A stretch of 64,000 nt of DNA from Caballeronia sordidicola (GCF_000729995.1 NZ_JNFG01000214.1:62001-126000), one strand, 5' to 3'. Counted from the first letter of the stretch, positions 16,843-26,557 are shown. The notes: generated by a model from the sequence alone, not told the origin. Translations and numbers: made by a program.

Positions 16843-18795
16843 ATGTATCTGCATCGCGTCTATGCTCAAAATTTCCGCGCCTTCGGCGACGGCGAAAATG
16901 GCCCAATACTCGACTGGGAACTTAACAAGGGCATGAACGTTCTCATCGGCGAAAACGATGCGGGTAAAACAACGATCGTCGATGCCATTCGTCAAGTTCT
17001 CTGGACCACAAGCTTCGAATATGTTCGCCTCTTCGAACACGACTTCCACATCAGTGGTTCGAATCGCGCCGTGACGCTCATCATTGAAGCAACGCTAAAA
17101 GACCTTTCTCCAGAACAGGAAGCTTCGGTCCTTGAGTGGCTCACATACGAACCCGATGGCTCTCGAACTCTCATCTTGAACCTGCAGGCGAGACTCCTTC
17201 CACCTCAGGCGAAACGCCGCAGTCGGATCGACACCCTTGTTCGTGCCGGTCGCAATGGCACCGGCCCTGAAATTGGCGCAGCGGTCAGGGATCTTGTCAG
17301 GACGACATATCTGAGACCACTGCGCGATGCAGAGTCCGAATTGAAGCCTGGTAGGCTTTCCCGCCTCTCACAGATTCTCGGCGCACACACGCTTATCGCG
17401 GAGCAAGAGAAAAGCGACTTCGACAAAGTAAACCCAAGTGTAGTTCCGACGACTTTAGTCGGACTCATGGAACATGCGCAGCACCATATCGGCAAACATG
17501 ACGTCGTAAAAACCGTCCAAAAAAACATTAACGAGAACTATCTTCAACGGATGAGCTTCGCGGGTGACGATCTTATGTCCGAAATTCGTATCTCCGGCGA
17601 CCTGAGCCTCACGCTGATCCTCGAACGGTTCGAACTGTCGTTACTTCCTCCGGGCGACATGTCATCCAGCGAGCGCTGCGCACGCGGACTTGGCTACAAC
17701 AACGCGTTGTTTATGGCGACCGAGCTTGTTTTGCTACGAGAGGGCGACGAACTTGGATTGCTTCTGGTTGAAGAGCCCGAAGCACATCTGCATCCGCAAC
17801 TGCAAGCACGCGTAATGAACCTTCTCGAGCAACACGCAAAGAGCGGGCAGCGACCTGTGCAAGTCGTTATGACCACCCATAGCCCGTCGCTCGCCGCAAG
17901 TGCAGCTATTGAGTTCATGACACTCGTGCACAAGGCGAAGACCTATCGACTTCGCCCGGAAGATACTCGACTGGCGCGGGCAGACTATGGGTTCCTTCAC
18001 CGCTTCATCGATGCGACGAAATCCAACCTATTTTTCGCCCGCGGGGTCGTCATCGTTGAAGGTCCCGCTGAGGCTTTGTTGCTGCCAGTCATCGCCGAAG
18101 TTGTCGGCCTATCATTTGGCCGATTCGGCATTTCCGTCGTAAATGTAGGCGGCGTCGGGCTCTATCACTACGCGCGCATCTTCCAGAGACTCAAGATAGA
18201 CGAGTGCATTCCCATCCCGGTAGCCTGCATCACCGACAGGGACATTGTTCCTGACGTCGCAAAGAGCTACGTCTCCGCCCCAAAGAAAGGCAAGCGATTT
18301 GAAGGAGATTATCTGCCGGGCGAAGCGGCCGAAACCGTGAAACGCAAGGTTGACCGCGTCGAGGTAGTAGGCGCCGGTAACGTAAAAGTGTTTGTCGCGG
18401 ACCACTGGACGCTCGAATACGACCTCGCACGAGCTGGGTTAGCTGAGTTGATGTATCACGCGATTCAACTGGCCGTCAAGGCACACGCCCGGGGCGAGAG
18501 GCTCACCGAAGCAGACGAAGCGGCGACATTGGCAGAGGCAGCTATAAGCTGGGTTGCGCTAAAGGCTGATTCCGCTACGTCGGAAGCGCTCGCCACAACA
18601 ATCTATCAGCCACTTTACGAAGGAGACGCCTCGAAAGCCGTCGCAGCGCAGTATGCAGCCAACCTTCTTCAGGCGGGTCAGTATGGGACGGGACAGGCAC
18701 TCCTCGGGCGTCTTCCGACCTATCTTAAGCAGTCTCTGCTACACCTCGCAGGAACGCCGGGCATCGAAGTCAGCGACGCAGGGGGAGCAGCATGA
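16843..18795 (+). CDS. gajA-like: OLD-family ATPase/TOPRIM nuclease (Gabija GajA-like), 650 aa
   Basis: ABC-type ATPase joined to a TOPRIM nuclease. From the ATG at 16843 (GGGGAG RBS, short spacing; an in-frame ATG at 16795 lacks one) the protein shows Walker A GENDAGKT (36-43), an ABC-signature-like region near 274-282, Walker B 'LLLVEEPEAHLHP' (about 306-318), and an H-loop 'TTHSP' (344-348). The TOPRIM domain starts at about 400 with 'VIVEGPAEA' (Glu406, Glu410) and 'ITDRD' (464-467), the acidic metal ligands. OLD proteins paired with a UvrD helicase are class 2 and include GajA of the Gabija antiphage system, which nicks DNA when nucleotides are depleted. Here the helicase gene overlaps by ATGA. 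The length is somewhat above the founding GajA. Confident for OLD; Gabija is the best-fitting system name. Confidence 0.88.
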   Translation: MYLHRVYAQNFRAFGDGENGPILDWELNKGMNVLIGENDAGKTTIVDAIRQVLWTTSFEYVRLFEHDFHISGSNRAVTLIIEATLKDLSPEQEASVLEWLTYEPDGSRTLILNLQARLLPPQAKRRSRIDTLVRAGRNGTGPEIGAAVRDLVRTTYLRPLRDAESELKPGRLSRLSQILGAHTLIAEQEKSDFDKVNPSVVPTTLVGLMEHAQHHIGKHDVVKTVQKNINENYLQRMSFAGDDLMSEIRISGDLSLTLILERFELSLLPPGDMSSSERCARGLGYNNALFMATELVLLREGDELGLLLVEEPEAHLHPQLQARVMNLLEQHAKSGQRPVQVVMTTHSPSLAASAAIEFMTLVHKAKTYRLRPEDTRLARADYGFLHRFIDATKSNLFFARGVVIVEGPAEALLLPVIAEVVGLSFGRFGISVVNVGGVGLYHYARIFQRLKIDECIPIPVACITDRDIVPDVAKSYVSAPKKGKRFEGDYLPGEAAETVKRKVDRVEVVGAGNVKVFVADHWTLEYDLARAGLAELMYHAIQLAVKAHARGERLTEADEAATLAEAAISWVALKADSATSEALATTIYQPLYEGDASKAVAAQYAANLLQAGQYGTGQALLGRLPTYLKQSLLHLAGTPGIEVSDAGGAA

Positions 18796-20753
18796 CGATT
18801 CCGCTTATCGAACTGGCCGACGTTGAGCAACTCGCATCGGCCTTCCAAGACCTGGACTTTAACGACCCCGAACGTCGAGCGGTCCTGCTTACCGCTGGCT
18901 CCGCAGATGTGCAGGCAGCGCCGGGCAGCGGCAAAACGACCTTGCTTGCGGCCAAGCTCCTCCTCCTGGCGCAGAAGTGGCCGCATCCGAACCGGGGCGT
19001 ATGCGTCCTTAGTCACACAAACGTCGCACGCGACGAAATTTCCAAACGACTAAGCCAGACGGCTATCGGATCCCGCCTTCTGAGCTATCCGCACTTTGTT
19101 GGCACTATTCACGCCTTCGTAAACCAGTTCCTCGCCCTTCCCCTCCTTCGTAGCGACGGCCATGCAGTCGACGTCATTGACAATGACATATTCGCAACGC
19201 GCGCGGTTGCTGCGTTACCTTACAAGTACACGCTGAATGGCTGGGTCAAGAACAATCCTCATCAGGGTCCCAGTGCCATCTCGACGCTGCGCTACGAGGG
19301 GCCCGATCTGCAGCTCGGCTGGGAGGACGGAAATCTGCCCGCAGCAGGAACTCCCTCGCACGCTCAAGCAAAACAGCTCAAAGACGAACTTGCGGCGAAG
19401 GGAATCTTCCGGCACGAGGATATGTTCGCATATGCCGCGCGGCTCCTCAAGCGTGTCCCGGATGTCCCCAAACTCGTATCCCTGCGCTTTCCGCTCGTGC
19501 TCATCGACGAGATGCAGGACACTAGTTGGACTCAGGAAGAACTCTTGAACCAGCTCTTTGACAAAACTGTCGTCATGCAACGCTACGGCGACAGGAATCA
19601 ACGTATCCTGAGTTCGTCAAAGGACGCCGGCAAACTCACCTTCCCGCGCGATGGATGTCTGCATGTCACAACCACAAAGCGATTCACGGAGAATATAGCG
19701 TCCGCTGTTCGAGCGGTGCAAGAGTATGGTGAACCGATCGCTGCGAGCGCAGGCGATGGTACGCAACCGCCGATGCTGATTCTCTATGACACCGGTTCCG
19801 CACCTCGTGTTATCGAGCATTTCGGAAGACTCATCCTCGCGACACTGCCCGATACGATACTGCAGACCGGGGTCGTGAAGGCTGTATGCGCAAGAAAGCA
19901 AAGCGACGCCAACCAACCCGCAGGACGACACCTCGGTGACTATTGGCCGGCTTATACGACCAGTACGACCACGCGCACGGGAGAGGAAAGTATTTTTCGC
20001 CTTCTCTCCGACCATCCAGAGATGGGTGTCGCAGCGATGAATCTCAACCGACGCGTCCGCGACGTCAGGCGTGCGATTCTGCTCTGCTTACGCGCTGCTG
20101 GCAGTCAAGCTGTCAAAGGCGTTCGCGATGCGTCGGGCCTCATGCGGCATCTTGAGTCATTGGGATTTGAGACGGCGCCCATTCGCATATTGTGCCGGCG
20201 CCTCACGATTGGTAGAGGGCACTCGGCAAGTGCGGCGGCCTGGGCAAGCACGCTCGACGTGCTATACGACGGCCTAATTTCACTTTTTCCTCCTGGCTTC
20301 TTCAGAGACGCGTTCCACGCCCTACCGATATTCGAGCTTCCTCTCGTTGGTACAGTCGCGGCACAATCTAGTAACGAATGCGTCGTCACGCATGATGGTC
20401 GGTCAGTCTGCATACACATTGGCACGACTGCCTCGGTGAAAGGTGAAACCCACGTTGCTACATTAGTGCTCGAGGCCTATGGAGGGCAGTCGAGAAAATT
20501 TGACCTTCAAACTGCTCTGACAAACATCTGTGATGGAACGCCGATCAGCAAGAAAGCATCTGAACTGGTCCGAGGTCAATATCGCAATCTGTATGTGGCA
20601 ATGTCTCGTCCTCGACATTTCCTGTGTCTTGCAATGAACAAGGAAAGGATCGAGCCCGGCAAGGTCGAAGCCTTGTTGGCCAAAGGATGGGCAATTAGCG
20701 AAATATCGGTGGAACCAGTGCCAGAACTCACCTCTGCTTCACTGAAGCAATAG
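18792..20753 (+). CDS. gajB-like: UvrD/Rep-like superfamily 1 helicase (Gabija GajB-like), 653 aa
   Basis: SF1 DNA helicase that overlaps the OLD gene by four bases and is surely co-translated with it. Motif I is 'AAPGSGKTT' near residues 42-50, Ia 'VLSHTNVARDEI', then 'GTIHAFV', motif II (Walker B) 'LIDEMQDTSW', motif III 'YGDRNQR', and motif VI 'YVAMSRPRH' near the C-terminus. In Gabija the helicase senses DNA termini or replication intermediates and drives the nuclease partner. The C-terminal half is less conserved than in UvrD proper, as usual for these paired helicases. Function as a Gabija component is inferred from pairing; helicase identity is secure. Confidence 0.87.
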   Translation: MTIPLIELADVEQLASAFQDLDFNDPERRAVLLTAGSADVQAAPGSGKTTLLAAKLLLLAQKWPHPNRGVCVLSHTNVARDEISKRLSQTAIGSRLLSYPHFVGTIHAFVNQFLALPLLRSDGHAVDVIDNDIFATRAVAALPYKYTLNGWVKNNPHQGPSAISTLRYEGPDLQLGWEDGNLPAAGTPSHAQAKQLKDELAAKGIFRHEDMFAYAARLLKRVPDVPKLVSLRFPLVLIDEMQDTSWTQEELLNQLFDKTVVMQRYGDRNQRILSSSKDAGKLTFPRDGCLHVTTTKRFTENIASAVRAVQEYGEPIAASAGDGTQPPMLILYDTGSAPRVIEHFGRLILATLPDTILQTGVVKAVCARKQSDANQPAGRHLGDYWPAYTTSTTTRTGEESIFRLLSDHPEMGVAAMNLNRRVRDVRRAILLCLRAAGSQAVKGVRDASGLMRHLESLGFETAPIRILCRRLTIGRGHSASAAAWASTLDVLYDGLISLFPPGFFRDAFHALPIFELPLVGTVAAQSSNECVVTHDGRSVCIHIGTTASVKGETHVATLVLEAYGGQSRKFDLQTALTNICDGTPISKKASELVRGQYRNLYVAMSRPRHFLCLAMNKERIEPGKVEALLAKGWAISEISVEPVPELTSASLKQ

Positions 20754-20954
20754 TTCGAGGCGCACATCTTGATTGTATGCGCTCAATCATGCTTGTCACC
20801 TTTATATTGCGCTCACCCGCGGCGCTCGAAAACCGGTCGTCTGCGCGCACACACCTATTCTTACCCCGTCGAATAATTTGATGTCTTCGGCTGCCCAACG
20901 CCGGCTTTTTCCGGCGCCAAGGCGCATCGTCGATACGCGTTTTGGAGACTGCAC
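20754..20954. other. Gap between helicase and DUF4917 gene
   Basis: 201 bases without a reading frame of note. Short enough that read-through from the OLD/helicase pair into the DUF4917 gene is possible. No terminator hairpin recognised. Confidence 0.35.
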
Positions 20955-21953
20955 GTGCCTTTCGAAATCAAACAATGGAACGACATCGCCGAGAAGTATG
21001 GGGACACGCTCATTCTCGGCAATGGCGCGAGCGTCGCCATTAACAACAGCTTTTTGTACGCTTCGTTGCTCGACCGCGCGCTGACGGAGAAACTCATTTC
21101 GGACGACGTCGAACAGATATTTGACTTCTTCGATACAAAGGATTTCGAGTTCGTCCTGCGAACGGTGTGGCAAGCGACGAACGTCAATAACGCGCTCAAG
21201 ATTGAAGACAAGCGCACCCGAGAGGCGTATCTGAATGTGAGAGAAGCCTTGATTCGGGCGGTGCGTGAGGTACATCCCGACCATGACGCGGTTAGCCCTC
21301 ATTTTCCGGCCATCTATCAGTTTCTCAAACGGTTCGACACAGTCATCTCCTTGAACTACGACCTGATTGTGTATTGGACGATGATGTATGGCCTCGACGT
21401 CAGGGACCGACATTCCTTCAAGGACTGCTTCATCAACGGCGAGCTTTATGACGATTGGAAAGAGCTGAGAAAGCCAATACGAGGTGCCGAATCAGTCACG
21501 CTGGTCTTCTACCCTCATGGAAGTCTTGTGCTCAGTCGAAACAACGTGGAACAAGAGCGGAAGATTCATGGGGGCGAGACCCGTCTGCTTGATGCCATCC
21601 TTGCGCGATGGGAGACTGAGGAGGTCGTTCCTCTGTTTGTCAGTGAAGGCACTTGGAAGCAGAAGGTCTCGGCCATACGGAACAGCTATTACCTCTCTAC
21701 GGTCTACCGCGAGGTTCTGACGTCAGAACACCCCACCTTGACCGTCTATGGCTGGGGACTCGCCGAGCAGGATATGCACATTCTTGACCGCATGAGCGGG
21801 TCTGGCATCAAAAGCGTGGCGGTATCGGTGTATCAGAACCGACAGGCCGATTGCAACCACGCGGCTCAGGTTATTGCGGACAAATTGGGCGCCGACGTGG
21901 AAGTAGAGTTCTTCGACAGTCGGAGCGAAGGGTGCTGGATACAGGGCGATTAA
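20955..21953 (+). CDS. DUF4917/SIR2-like protein, 332 aa
   Basis: Soluble protein with SIR2-like nucleotide-binding features: 'TLILGNGASVAIN' near residues 18-30 (the G-x-G-x-S turn that binds NAD in SIR2 folds), 'VISLNYDLIVYW' about 135, a 'FYPHGS' motif about 187-192 where the catalytic His of related families sits, and 'VYGWGLAEQDMHI' near 262. This matches DUF4917-type proteins, relatives of the SIR2/NADase effectors of defence systems. It lies 200 bases after the helicase, so it may share that transcript, and is convergent with the SMC-type operon. It could be a third Gabija-associated gene, an NAD-depleting effector, or independent. The frame has an internal ATG start without a strong RBS. 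Confidence 0.75.
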   Translation: MPFEIKQWNDIAEKYGDTLILGNGASVAINNSFLYASLLDRALTEKLISDDVEQIFDFFDTKDFEFVLRTVWQATNVNNALKIEDKRTREAYLNVREALIRAVREVHPDHDAVSPHFPAIYQFLKRFDTVISLNYDLIVYWTMMYGLDVRDRHSFKDCFINGELYDDWKELRKPIRGAESVTLVFYPHGSLVLSRNNVEQERKIHGGETRLLDAILARWETEEVVPLFVSEGTWKQKVSAIRNSYYLSTVYREVLTSEHPTLTVYGWGLAEQDMHILDRMSGSGIKSVAVSVYQNRQADCNHAAQVIADKLGADVEVEFFDSRSEGCWIQGD

Positions 21954-21958
21954 CCCAC

Positions 21959-23920
21959 TCATGGTTTGCTAGCGACCTTTCCTTTCGTCGTTCGGCGCTT
22001 TGGAGTTTTCGGCTTTGGGTTGGCTGATGGCGTCGTGATGGCGGACGGAACAGGACGCATCCCTGGAATACGCCACACCACTATTATTCGCGGTTCTGAA
22101 TCGCCGGGCCCTTTCACCGATTCGACCCAACAATTGTCAGCGAGCGTCAACGGCCACTGTTTTTGTGAGCAGAGGTCTAGCACCACGAGGAAGCCTATGC
22201 GCGGTCCTGTAAGCAGGTAGGCCGCAGCTTGCCCGAGATACTGGGATATCCCTTCTCGCGACGCATCCGAACTTTCTCGTTTGACTTCAATAATCATCCG
22301 CCAGTCGGCGCATGTGATTGCTAGGTCAGCGCGTCCGCGGGATACGTCATGCGCTTCCCGGTGTATCTGATGGGTCTGGAAGTTACTTGCCCCGAGATGC
22401 AACGCGTGGAACATGGCGGCCTGGAGCTCCCGCTCAAGAGGCAGGTTGCCGCCGGTCCGAAAAAGAAACTCAAGGAACGGCTTCGCAATCTCGAAGCCGA
22501 CGTCGAGACAATGGGTCGAAAATCGTATCAGGAACGCGATGAGTGAATTGACATCATTTGCGACGGTGCCTCGATAGTCGACGTGCGACTGCAATTGCGA
22601 TGTAAGTTGCAAAAAACAGTCTTCCTGCATCCTGTTGAATGGCGAAAGAAAGCCACCGGGAAGCGCTGACGCGGACTTCGCGATCGGATCTTCCGGTTCA
22701 GAGCCGCTGGCGAGGCCACCTTCGCTCGCCAGCGGCCCGGCTTTTCCCGGGTCGGCCCTCAGGTTATCGACCGCCGCTAGCAAAGTAGCTGCCTCTTGCC
22801 GATTTGCCTCGTCCGTCTGGGCGTCATCAATCCAATCTTGCAGGTGAGCACGCAATCCTTCGCGCGCGGCAAAACCCGAAGCGAGGCGGTTCGTGACCGC
22901 GCTTCGCAGGGCGTCACCGGAATCCGTGGCCAAGCTGACAAGGGTGCTCCGCAAATTTGCAATCTGCTGTAGAACCGGCAACGCGCGTAGCCAGCTTCGC
23001 TCTGACATCTGCTTGCTCAGGCCCTGCAGCGCAGAAGTAAGTTCGTACCACGAGGTCTGAGCGTCGAGTCGGGGCCTAAGCCACTTCCGCAATGAAGAGT
23101 TGTCGAGATATTGAAAACGTTCGCTCGCTGCTTCACAAGCCTGTACGACATGTTGCTCGATCGTCTCTGCTGGGGCATCCTCGCAGAAGAGCATCAATGC
23201 GCGGACGGTGCCGCGAAATGCCGTCGCTTCAGGCATCTCCGGGGCGACGTCTTCCGCCGCTTCGAACCACTTCGCTGCATCGTTCAGTCGCGCGAAGAGA
23301 GACTCCTTGTCCTGGCTACTTAACGCCCGGTCAATGTGAATCATCCCAAGCTCGAACGCTGCCTGCTCTCCAGCTTCCTTATCTGCAGCTAAGCGTTCGA
23401 GAACCACCTCCAACTCTCTGGCGTGGCCCCAGTGCCACGCGAGCCCCGCAAGTAACGCGACTCGGCGAACGAGCAGGAAATTGTCGCCAGATTCCACTCT
23501 GTCGAGTGCTGCAACCAGAGCGGACTGAGGCGCCTGTGCCTCGGACGCGAGCAAAAACGCCGCCGCGAGACACTCAGACGCCATTTCATTGTCAAGTTGC
23601 GAGTCCGTCTGCCGAGCTCTTGAGAGCAACGCGTCCTGCGCTGACATCGCCTCACGGCGGGACATTTCCATGTCGGCGAGCTTCTTTCCGACCGATGCCA
23701 CAACTAGAGGGTATGGGTTCTCACGCAGGACGGCCACCGCGTAATTCAGATAGTCGGCGCGCATATCAGTCGTATGACACAGCACGTTGGCTAGCCTGTC
23801 TGCATGACCACTCTTCACGAATTCCGATGCCAACTGGCGCATGACCGGCATCCCACCGAGCTCTTCCGAACTGGGCGAGTCTTTACTGGACAGGACCGCA
23901 TCGAATTCGTGGATATCCAT
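21959..23920 (-). CDS. lmuA-like: Helical-repeat protein with C-terminal PD-(D/E)XK nuclease, probable effector of SMC-type system
   Basis: 653 residues. Positions 1-480 are all-helical repeats (Ala/Leu/Glu-rich, TPR/HEAT-like), probably a sensing or docking scaffold. About 527-590 carries a nuclease core: D532 (GRADLAI), E545-V-K547 (IIEVKRE) and Q560 (ISQYLGQ), a PD-(D/E)XK arrangement with the trailing Gln. The tail is Pro/Lys-rich (PKPKTPKRRTTKGK), suiting DNA contact. It starts 26 bases after the SMC-like ATPase gene and completes a helper-ATPase-effector operon, the organisation of Lamassu / ABC-three-component systems whose effector differs between variants. Nuclease core clear; effector role inferred. 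The nuclease sits C-terminally, unlike common Lamassu effectors. Confidence 0.78.
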   Translation of the reverse strand: MDIHEFDAVLSSKDSPSSEELGGMPVMRQLASEFVKSGHADRLANVLCHTTDMRADYLNYAVAVLRENPYPLVVASVGKKLADMEMSRREAMSAQDALLSRARQTDSQLDNEMASECLAAAFLLASEAQAPQSALVAALDRVESGDNFLLVRRVALLAGLAWHWGHARELEVVLERLAADKEAGEQAAFELGMIHIDRALSSQDKESLFARLNDAAKWFEAAEDVAPEMPEATAFRGTVRALMLFCEDAPAETIEQHVVQACEAASERFQYLDNSSLRKWLRPRLDAQTSWYELTSALQGLSKQMSERSWLRALPVLQQIANLRSTLVSLATDSGDALRSAVTNRLASGFAAREGLRAHLQDWIDDAQTDEANRQEAATLLAAVDNLRADPGKAGPLASEGGLASGSEPEDPIAKSASALPGGFLSPFNRMQEDCFLQLTSQLQSHVDYRGTVANDVNSLIAFLIRFSTHCLDVGFEIAKPFLEFLFRTGGNLPLERELQAAMFHALHLGASNFQTHQIHREAHDVSRGRADLAITCADWRMIIEVKRESSDASREGISQYLGQAAAYLLTGPRIGFLVVLDLCSQKQWPLTLADNCWVESVKGPGDSEPRIIVVWRIPGMRPVPSAITTPSANPKPKTPKRRTTKGKVASKP

Positions 23921-23946
23921 AACGAAAGTGGATTCGAACCTTGTAA

Positions 23947-25932
23947 TCAGAACATGGAGCCGGAGGGTTTCGGCCAGATTTGCCTCTCTTTAGAGACGGC
24001 ACTCGTCAGAGTGGCTCCCCGTGCTGACGCGACAAAAATCTGAAGGTTCCTGGTCTCGTCGCACACGGTACGAATCTCCGTCATCATCGCGTTCAGGTCA
24101 TCTTCACTGACCTCTTCTGCGCCGGGTGAGTCTATGAACAGAAGGCCTGGGTGATGACCTTGCCCGTTTATGCTCGCAAGTCTCATCATCGCGACGACAA
24201 GGGCGATGCGCAACCGCAGCCGCTGACCGGACGTCTGGAGGGAGAAACCGCTCGGCGTGCCCGACACCGTCAGAGTGATTCCGTTTCCTCGAATAGCTAC
24301 CTTTTCCAGCCCTTTGAAGCCAACTCGCGCCGCTACCTCGACGAGCTCTTCTTCGAGCTCGGCAAGCATCTGTGCACCAGCGGACTTCGCTCGCTCCTCC
24401 GCAATCCTCTCCCCTTCCTTCAAAACCCGCCGCTGTTCGGCCTTCGCTTCATCAACTGTCGATGGGAGAGCTTCCTGCTCCAGAGCAACCAGTTGCTCGC
24501 AAGCGCCGCGTGCACGCTCCAGCTCCCAACGTAGTTCCTGCTGCTTGAGGATGTTGTCCGCGTTTTGGTCGATGCGCTGGATGCGAGCTTCAAGCGCGTC
24601 CGTTTGCTTTTTCGCCACAGCAAGGTCGGAGCGCAAATGCGCGTCGCGCGTCCGTAGCTCGTCTTCGGCGGCCCTGGCAGCATTGAGCCGCTCCTTCGCC
24701 TCAGCAATGGCATCTTCCAACGCGTCATGGTCATCGCCCGGCGCGTCTCTGTCGCAAACCGCGCAACCACCACCAGCCTGCTCAGACTCGAGTCGCTCAG
24801 ACGGGAACGGTTGGGCACAACGCGGACAACAAACCGGACTGAGTCCGGCGAAGAAATGCTTGGCGGCTGAGCCGTCTTCGAGTCGCCTCACCTCCGCGCG
24901 CGCCTCACTGACCTGCGTGATTGCGGCAGCGAGCTGATGCTCTGTTTCGGAAACGGCTTGCCGAAGCCTTGCGTATTCCATCGCTTCACGCGTGTAGCTC
25001 CTCAGCAACTCAGGAGCATCTTCCGGTCGCGGCGTGGACGCAGATAATGTCGTCAGGCCTGCATTGAGTTGCTCGATGCGACCATTGAGCCTCTGGATTT
25101 CCGGTTGACGGGAGACAGGTGCAGGAATGCTCGCCCGGACCTGTTCCGAACGGACGACCTCCAAGATGGATGCGCTTTTAAGCGCCATCTGAGCACCGGT
25201 GTATGGCATACCGATGAAGAGTTGCAGCATGCGCCACCACGCGGCGCCGACGGCGACATCTCCGAGAATTGCCGGATGCGAACCTTCAATGAACATTGAG
25301 CGAGCGTACAGGCTCCAGGTGTGATGGGCCTGCTCGGCGACATCGCCCTGGTGGTTCACAAACGGAATGGGTTGGAGAGCGAATCGCCCCATCATCAACC
25401 TTTCCATCACCTGCTCGAACTGCTCGTTGCCAGCGAAGTTCGCGAGTACCTGTGCGGGACCCGGCGCAGTGCGTAGAACAGCGCCCACTGGAGTGTTTTC
25501 GTAGTCATCGAATTGAACGCAGTACCAGTCCAGCCCGATTGAGAATACGAGCTCGACATGATGAATCCAGGCACGCACTTCGGGCCGGAGGCCTCTCGTG
25601 GTACCCCGCAGCGCCCAAAGCATCACCTCAAGAATCGTAGACTTGCCAATCTGGTTCCCATTGTCGCTCAGCACGAGCCAGAGGCCAGCCTCGAGGTCAG
25701 ACCACTCGAACGTGAAAGGACCGTCACCAGAATCAGCAGCGCTCTTTTCACCGCTGAAGAGAACGCGTCGAATTGTCAGAGATTCGGAATGCCGGGTCCC
25801 CGCCTGCTCGACGACGTTGGCCTGCGCGAAAATGCTCTCTACCGTAGCGAGCGGAACCTTCGCTTTTTCGGCAACCGCCGCCGCGAGCGGAGGTAGCGGC
25901 TTCGACGACTCCGTCTTTTTTTGTTCAGGCAC
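23947..25932 (-). CDS. lmuB-like: Rad50/SMC-like ABC ATPase with zinc hook (Lamassu LmuB-like), 661 aa
   Basis: Two ATPase halves separated by a coiled coil. The Walker A is 'GNQIGKST' (92-99), preceded by the SMC-like 'FTFEWSDLEAGLWLVLSDNG'. Coiled-coil arms run about 260-355 and 400-525, with a zinc hook between them: C369-P-R-C372 and C390-A-V-C393. The signature region is 'LQTSGQRLRLRIAL' (about 565-578), and Walker B 'GLLFIDSPGAEE' (596-607). Such ATPases bind DNA ends and, in Lamassu, hold the effector inactive until foreign DNA is sensed. The upstream helper gene overlaps by eight bases (25925-25932), and the nuclease gene follows. The arms are short compared with true Rad50. Confident for the fold; the system name is a best fit. 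Confidence 0.85.
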   Translation of the reverse strand: MPEQKKTESSKPLPPLAAAVAEKAKVPLATVESIFAQANVVEQAGTRHSESLTIRRVLFSGEKSAADSGDGPFTFEWSDLEAGLWLVLSDNGNQIGKSTILEVMLWALRGTTRGLRPEVRAWIHHVELVFSIGLDWYCVQFDDYENTPVGAVLRTAPGPAQVLANFAGNEQFEQVMERLMMGRFALQPIPFVNHQGDVAEQAHHTWSLYARSMFIEGSHPAILGDVAVGAAWWRMLQLFIGMPYTGAQMALKSASILEVVRSEQVRASIPAPVSRQPEIQRLNGRIEQLNAGLTTLSASTPRPEDAPELLRSYTREAMEYARLRQAVSETEHQLAAAITQVSEARAEVRRLEDGSAAKHFFAGLSPVCCPRCAQPFPSERLESEQAGGGCAVCDRDAPGDDHDALEDAIAEAKERLNAARAAEDELRTRDAHLRSDLAVAKKQTDALEARIQRIDQNADNILKQQELRWELERARGACEQLVALEQEALPSTVDEAKAEQRRVLKEGERIAEERAKSAGAQMLAELEEELVEVAARVGFKGLEKVAIRGNGITLTVSGTPSGFSLQTSGQRLRLRIALVVAMMRLASINGQGHHPGLLFIDSPGAEEVSEDDLNAMMTEIRTVCDETRNLQIFVASARGATLTSAVSKERQIWPKPSGSMF

Positions 25933-26557
25933 GACCTGCCTCCAGTTCGGCTACCCGTTGTCGCACTTCCGATGCGATGGAACCAATGGTTTCCCCGTTT
26001 TTTGCCCCGGCATAGCTTGGGTGGCTGTACTGCCATTTTGCCAACTGGTCTCCCGACTTGTCTTTGCAGAACTCGCCGACAAGCGTGCTACGGTCGGAAT
26101 ACCACCGAGCTTCGGGAAGCTCCTTTGCCATTCGGTCAGCAATTTCGAGTCCTTTAGGCAACAGAAAATACGTCCGCTGCTTGGTGTTCACATCTCGGAG
26201 CATTCGCGCCAGCCCGTAACTGAATAGCGGCGCCAGAGCCGTATCGAGCGGTTCGTATGCGCCGTAAAGATACTTCAGCATAGCATCGCGACGGATTTCG
26301 GGTTCTTCGGAGCCCGCTATCGACTTCGCCTGGGTAAGCAGGACGGTATCCCCCTGTTCCCGGTATGCCTCAAGCAACGCGTATGCAAGATGGTCCGGAT
26401 TTCGCACCCAGAAATCCATCTTTTGAAGCTTCTTCTCTGAGCTGATAACTGTGACCGCGTCTGCCACGGCTGATGTACTCGTTGTTGGCTCCCCGGCCCT
26501 TGCAAGAATAAACAACAATCTGAGCGCGTCTCGATATTGCCTAGTTATCTCATCCAT
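25925..26557 (-). CDS. lmuC-like: Helper/middle component of SMC-type defence operon, 210 aa
   Basis: Small helical protein, first gene of the three-gene minus-strand operon; its stop overlaps the start of the ATPase gene by eight bases. It has a winged-helix-like middle ('FFLLPKG', 'LEIADRM') and a charged C-terminal helix, without enzyme motifs. Size, position and coupling fit the LmuC / middle-component proteins of Lamassu and ABC-three-component systems, which bridge ATPase and effector. I do not recognise a specific family. An AT-rich, gene-free region lies upstream, where the promoter must be. Confidence 0.7.
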   Translation of the reverse strand: MDEITRQYRDALRLLFILARAGEPTTSTSAVADAVTVISSEKKLQKMDFWVRNPDHLAYALLEAYREQGDTVLLTQAKSIAGSEEPEIRRDAMLKYLYGAYEPLDTALAPLFSYGLARMLRDVNTKQRTYFLLPKGLEIADRMAKELPEARWYSDRSTLVGEFCKDKSGDQLAKWQYSHPSYAGAKNGETIGSIASEVRQRVAELEAGRA

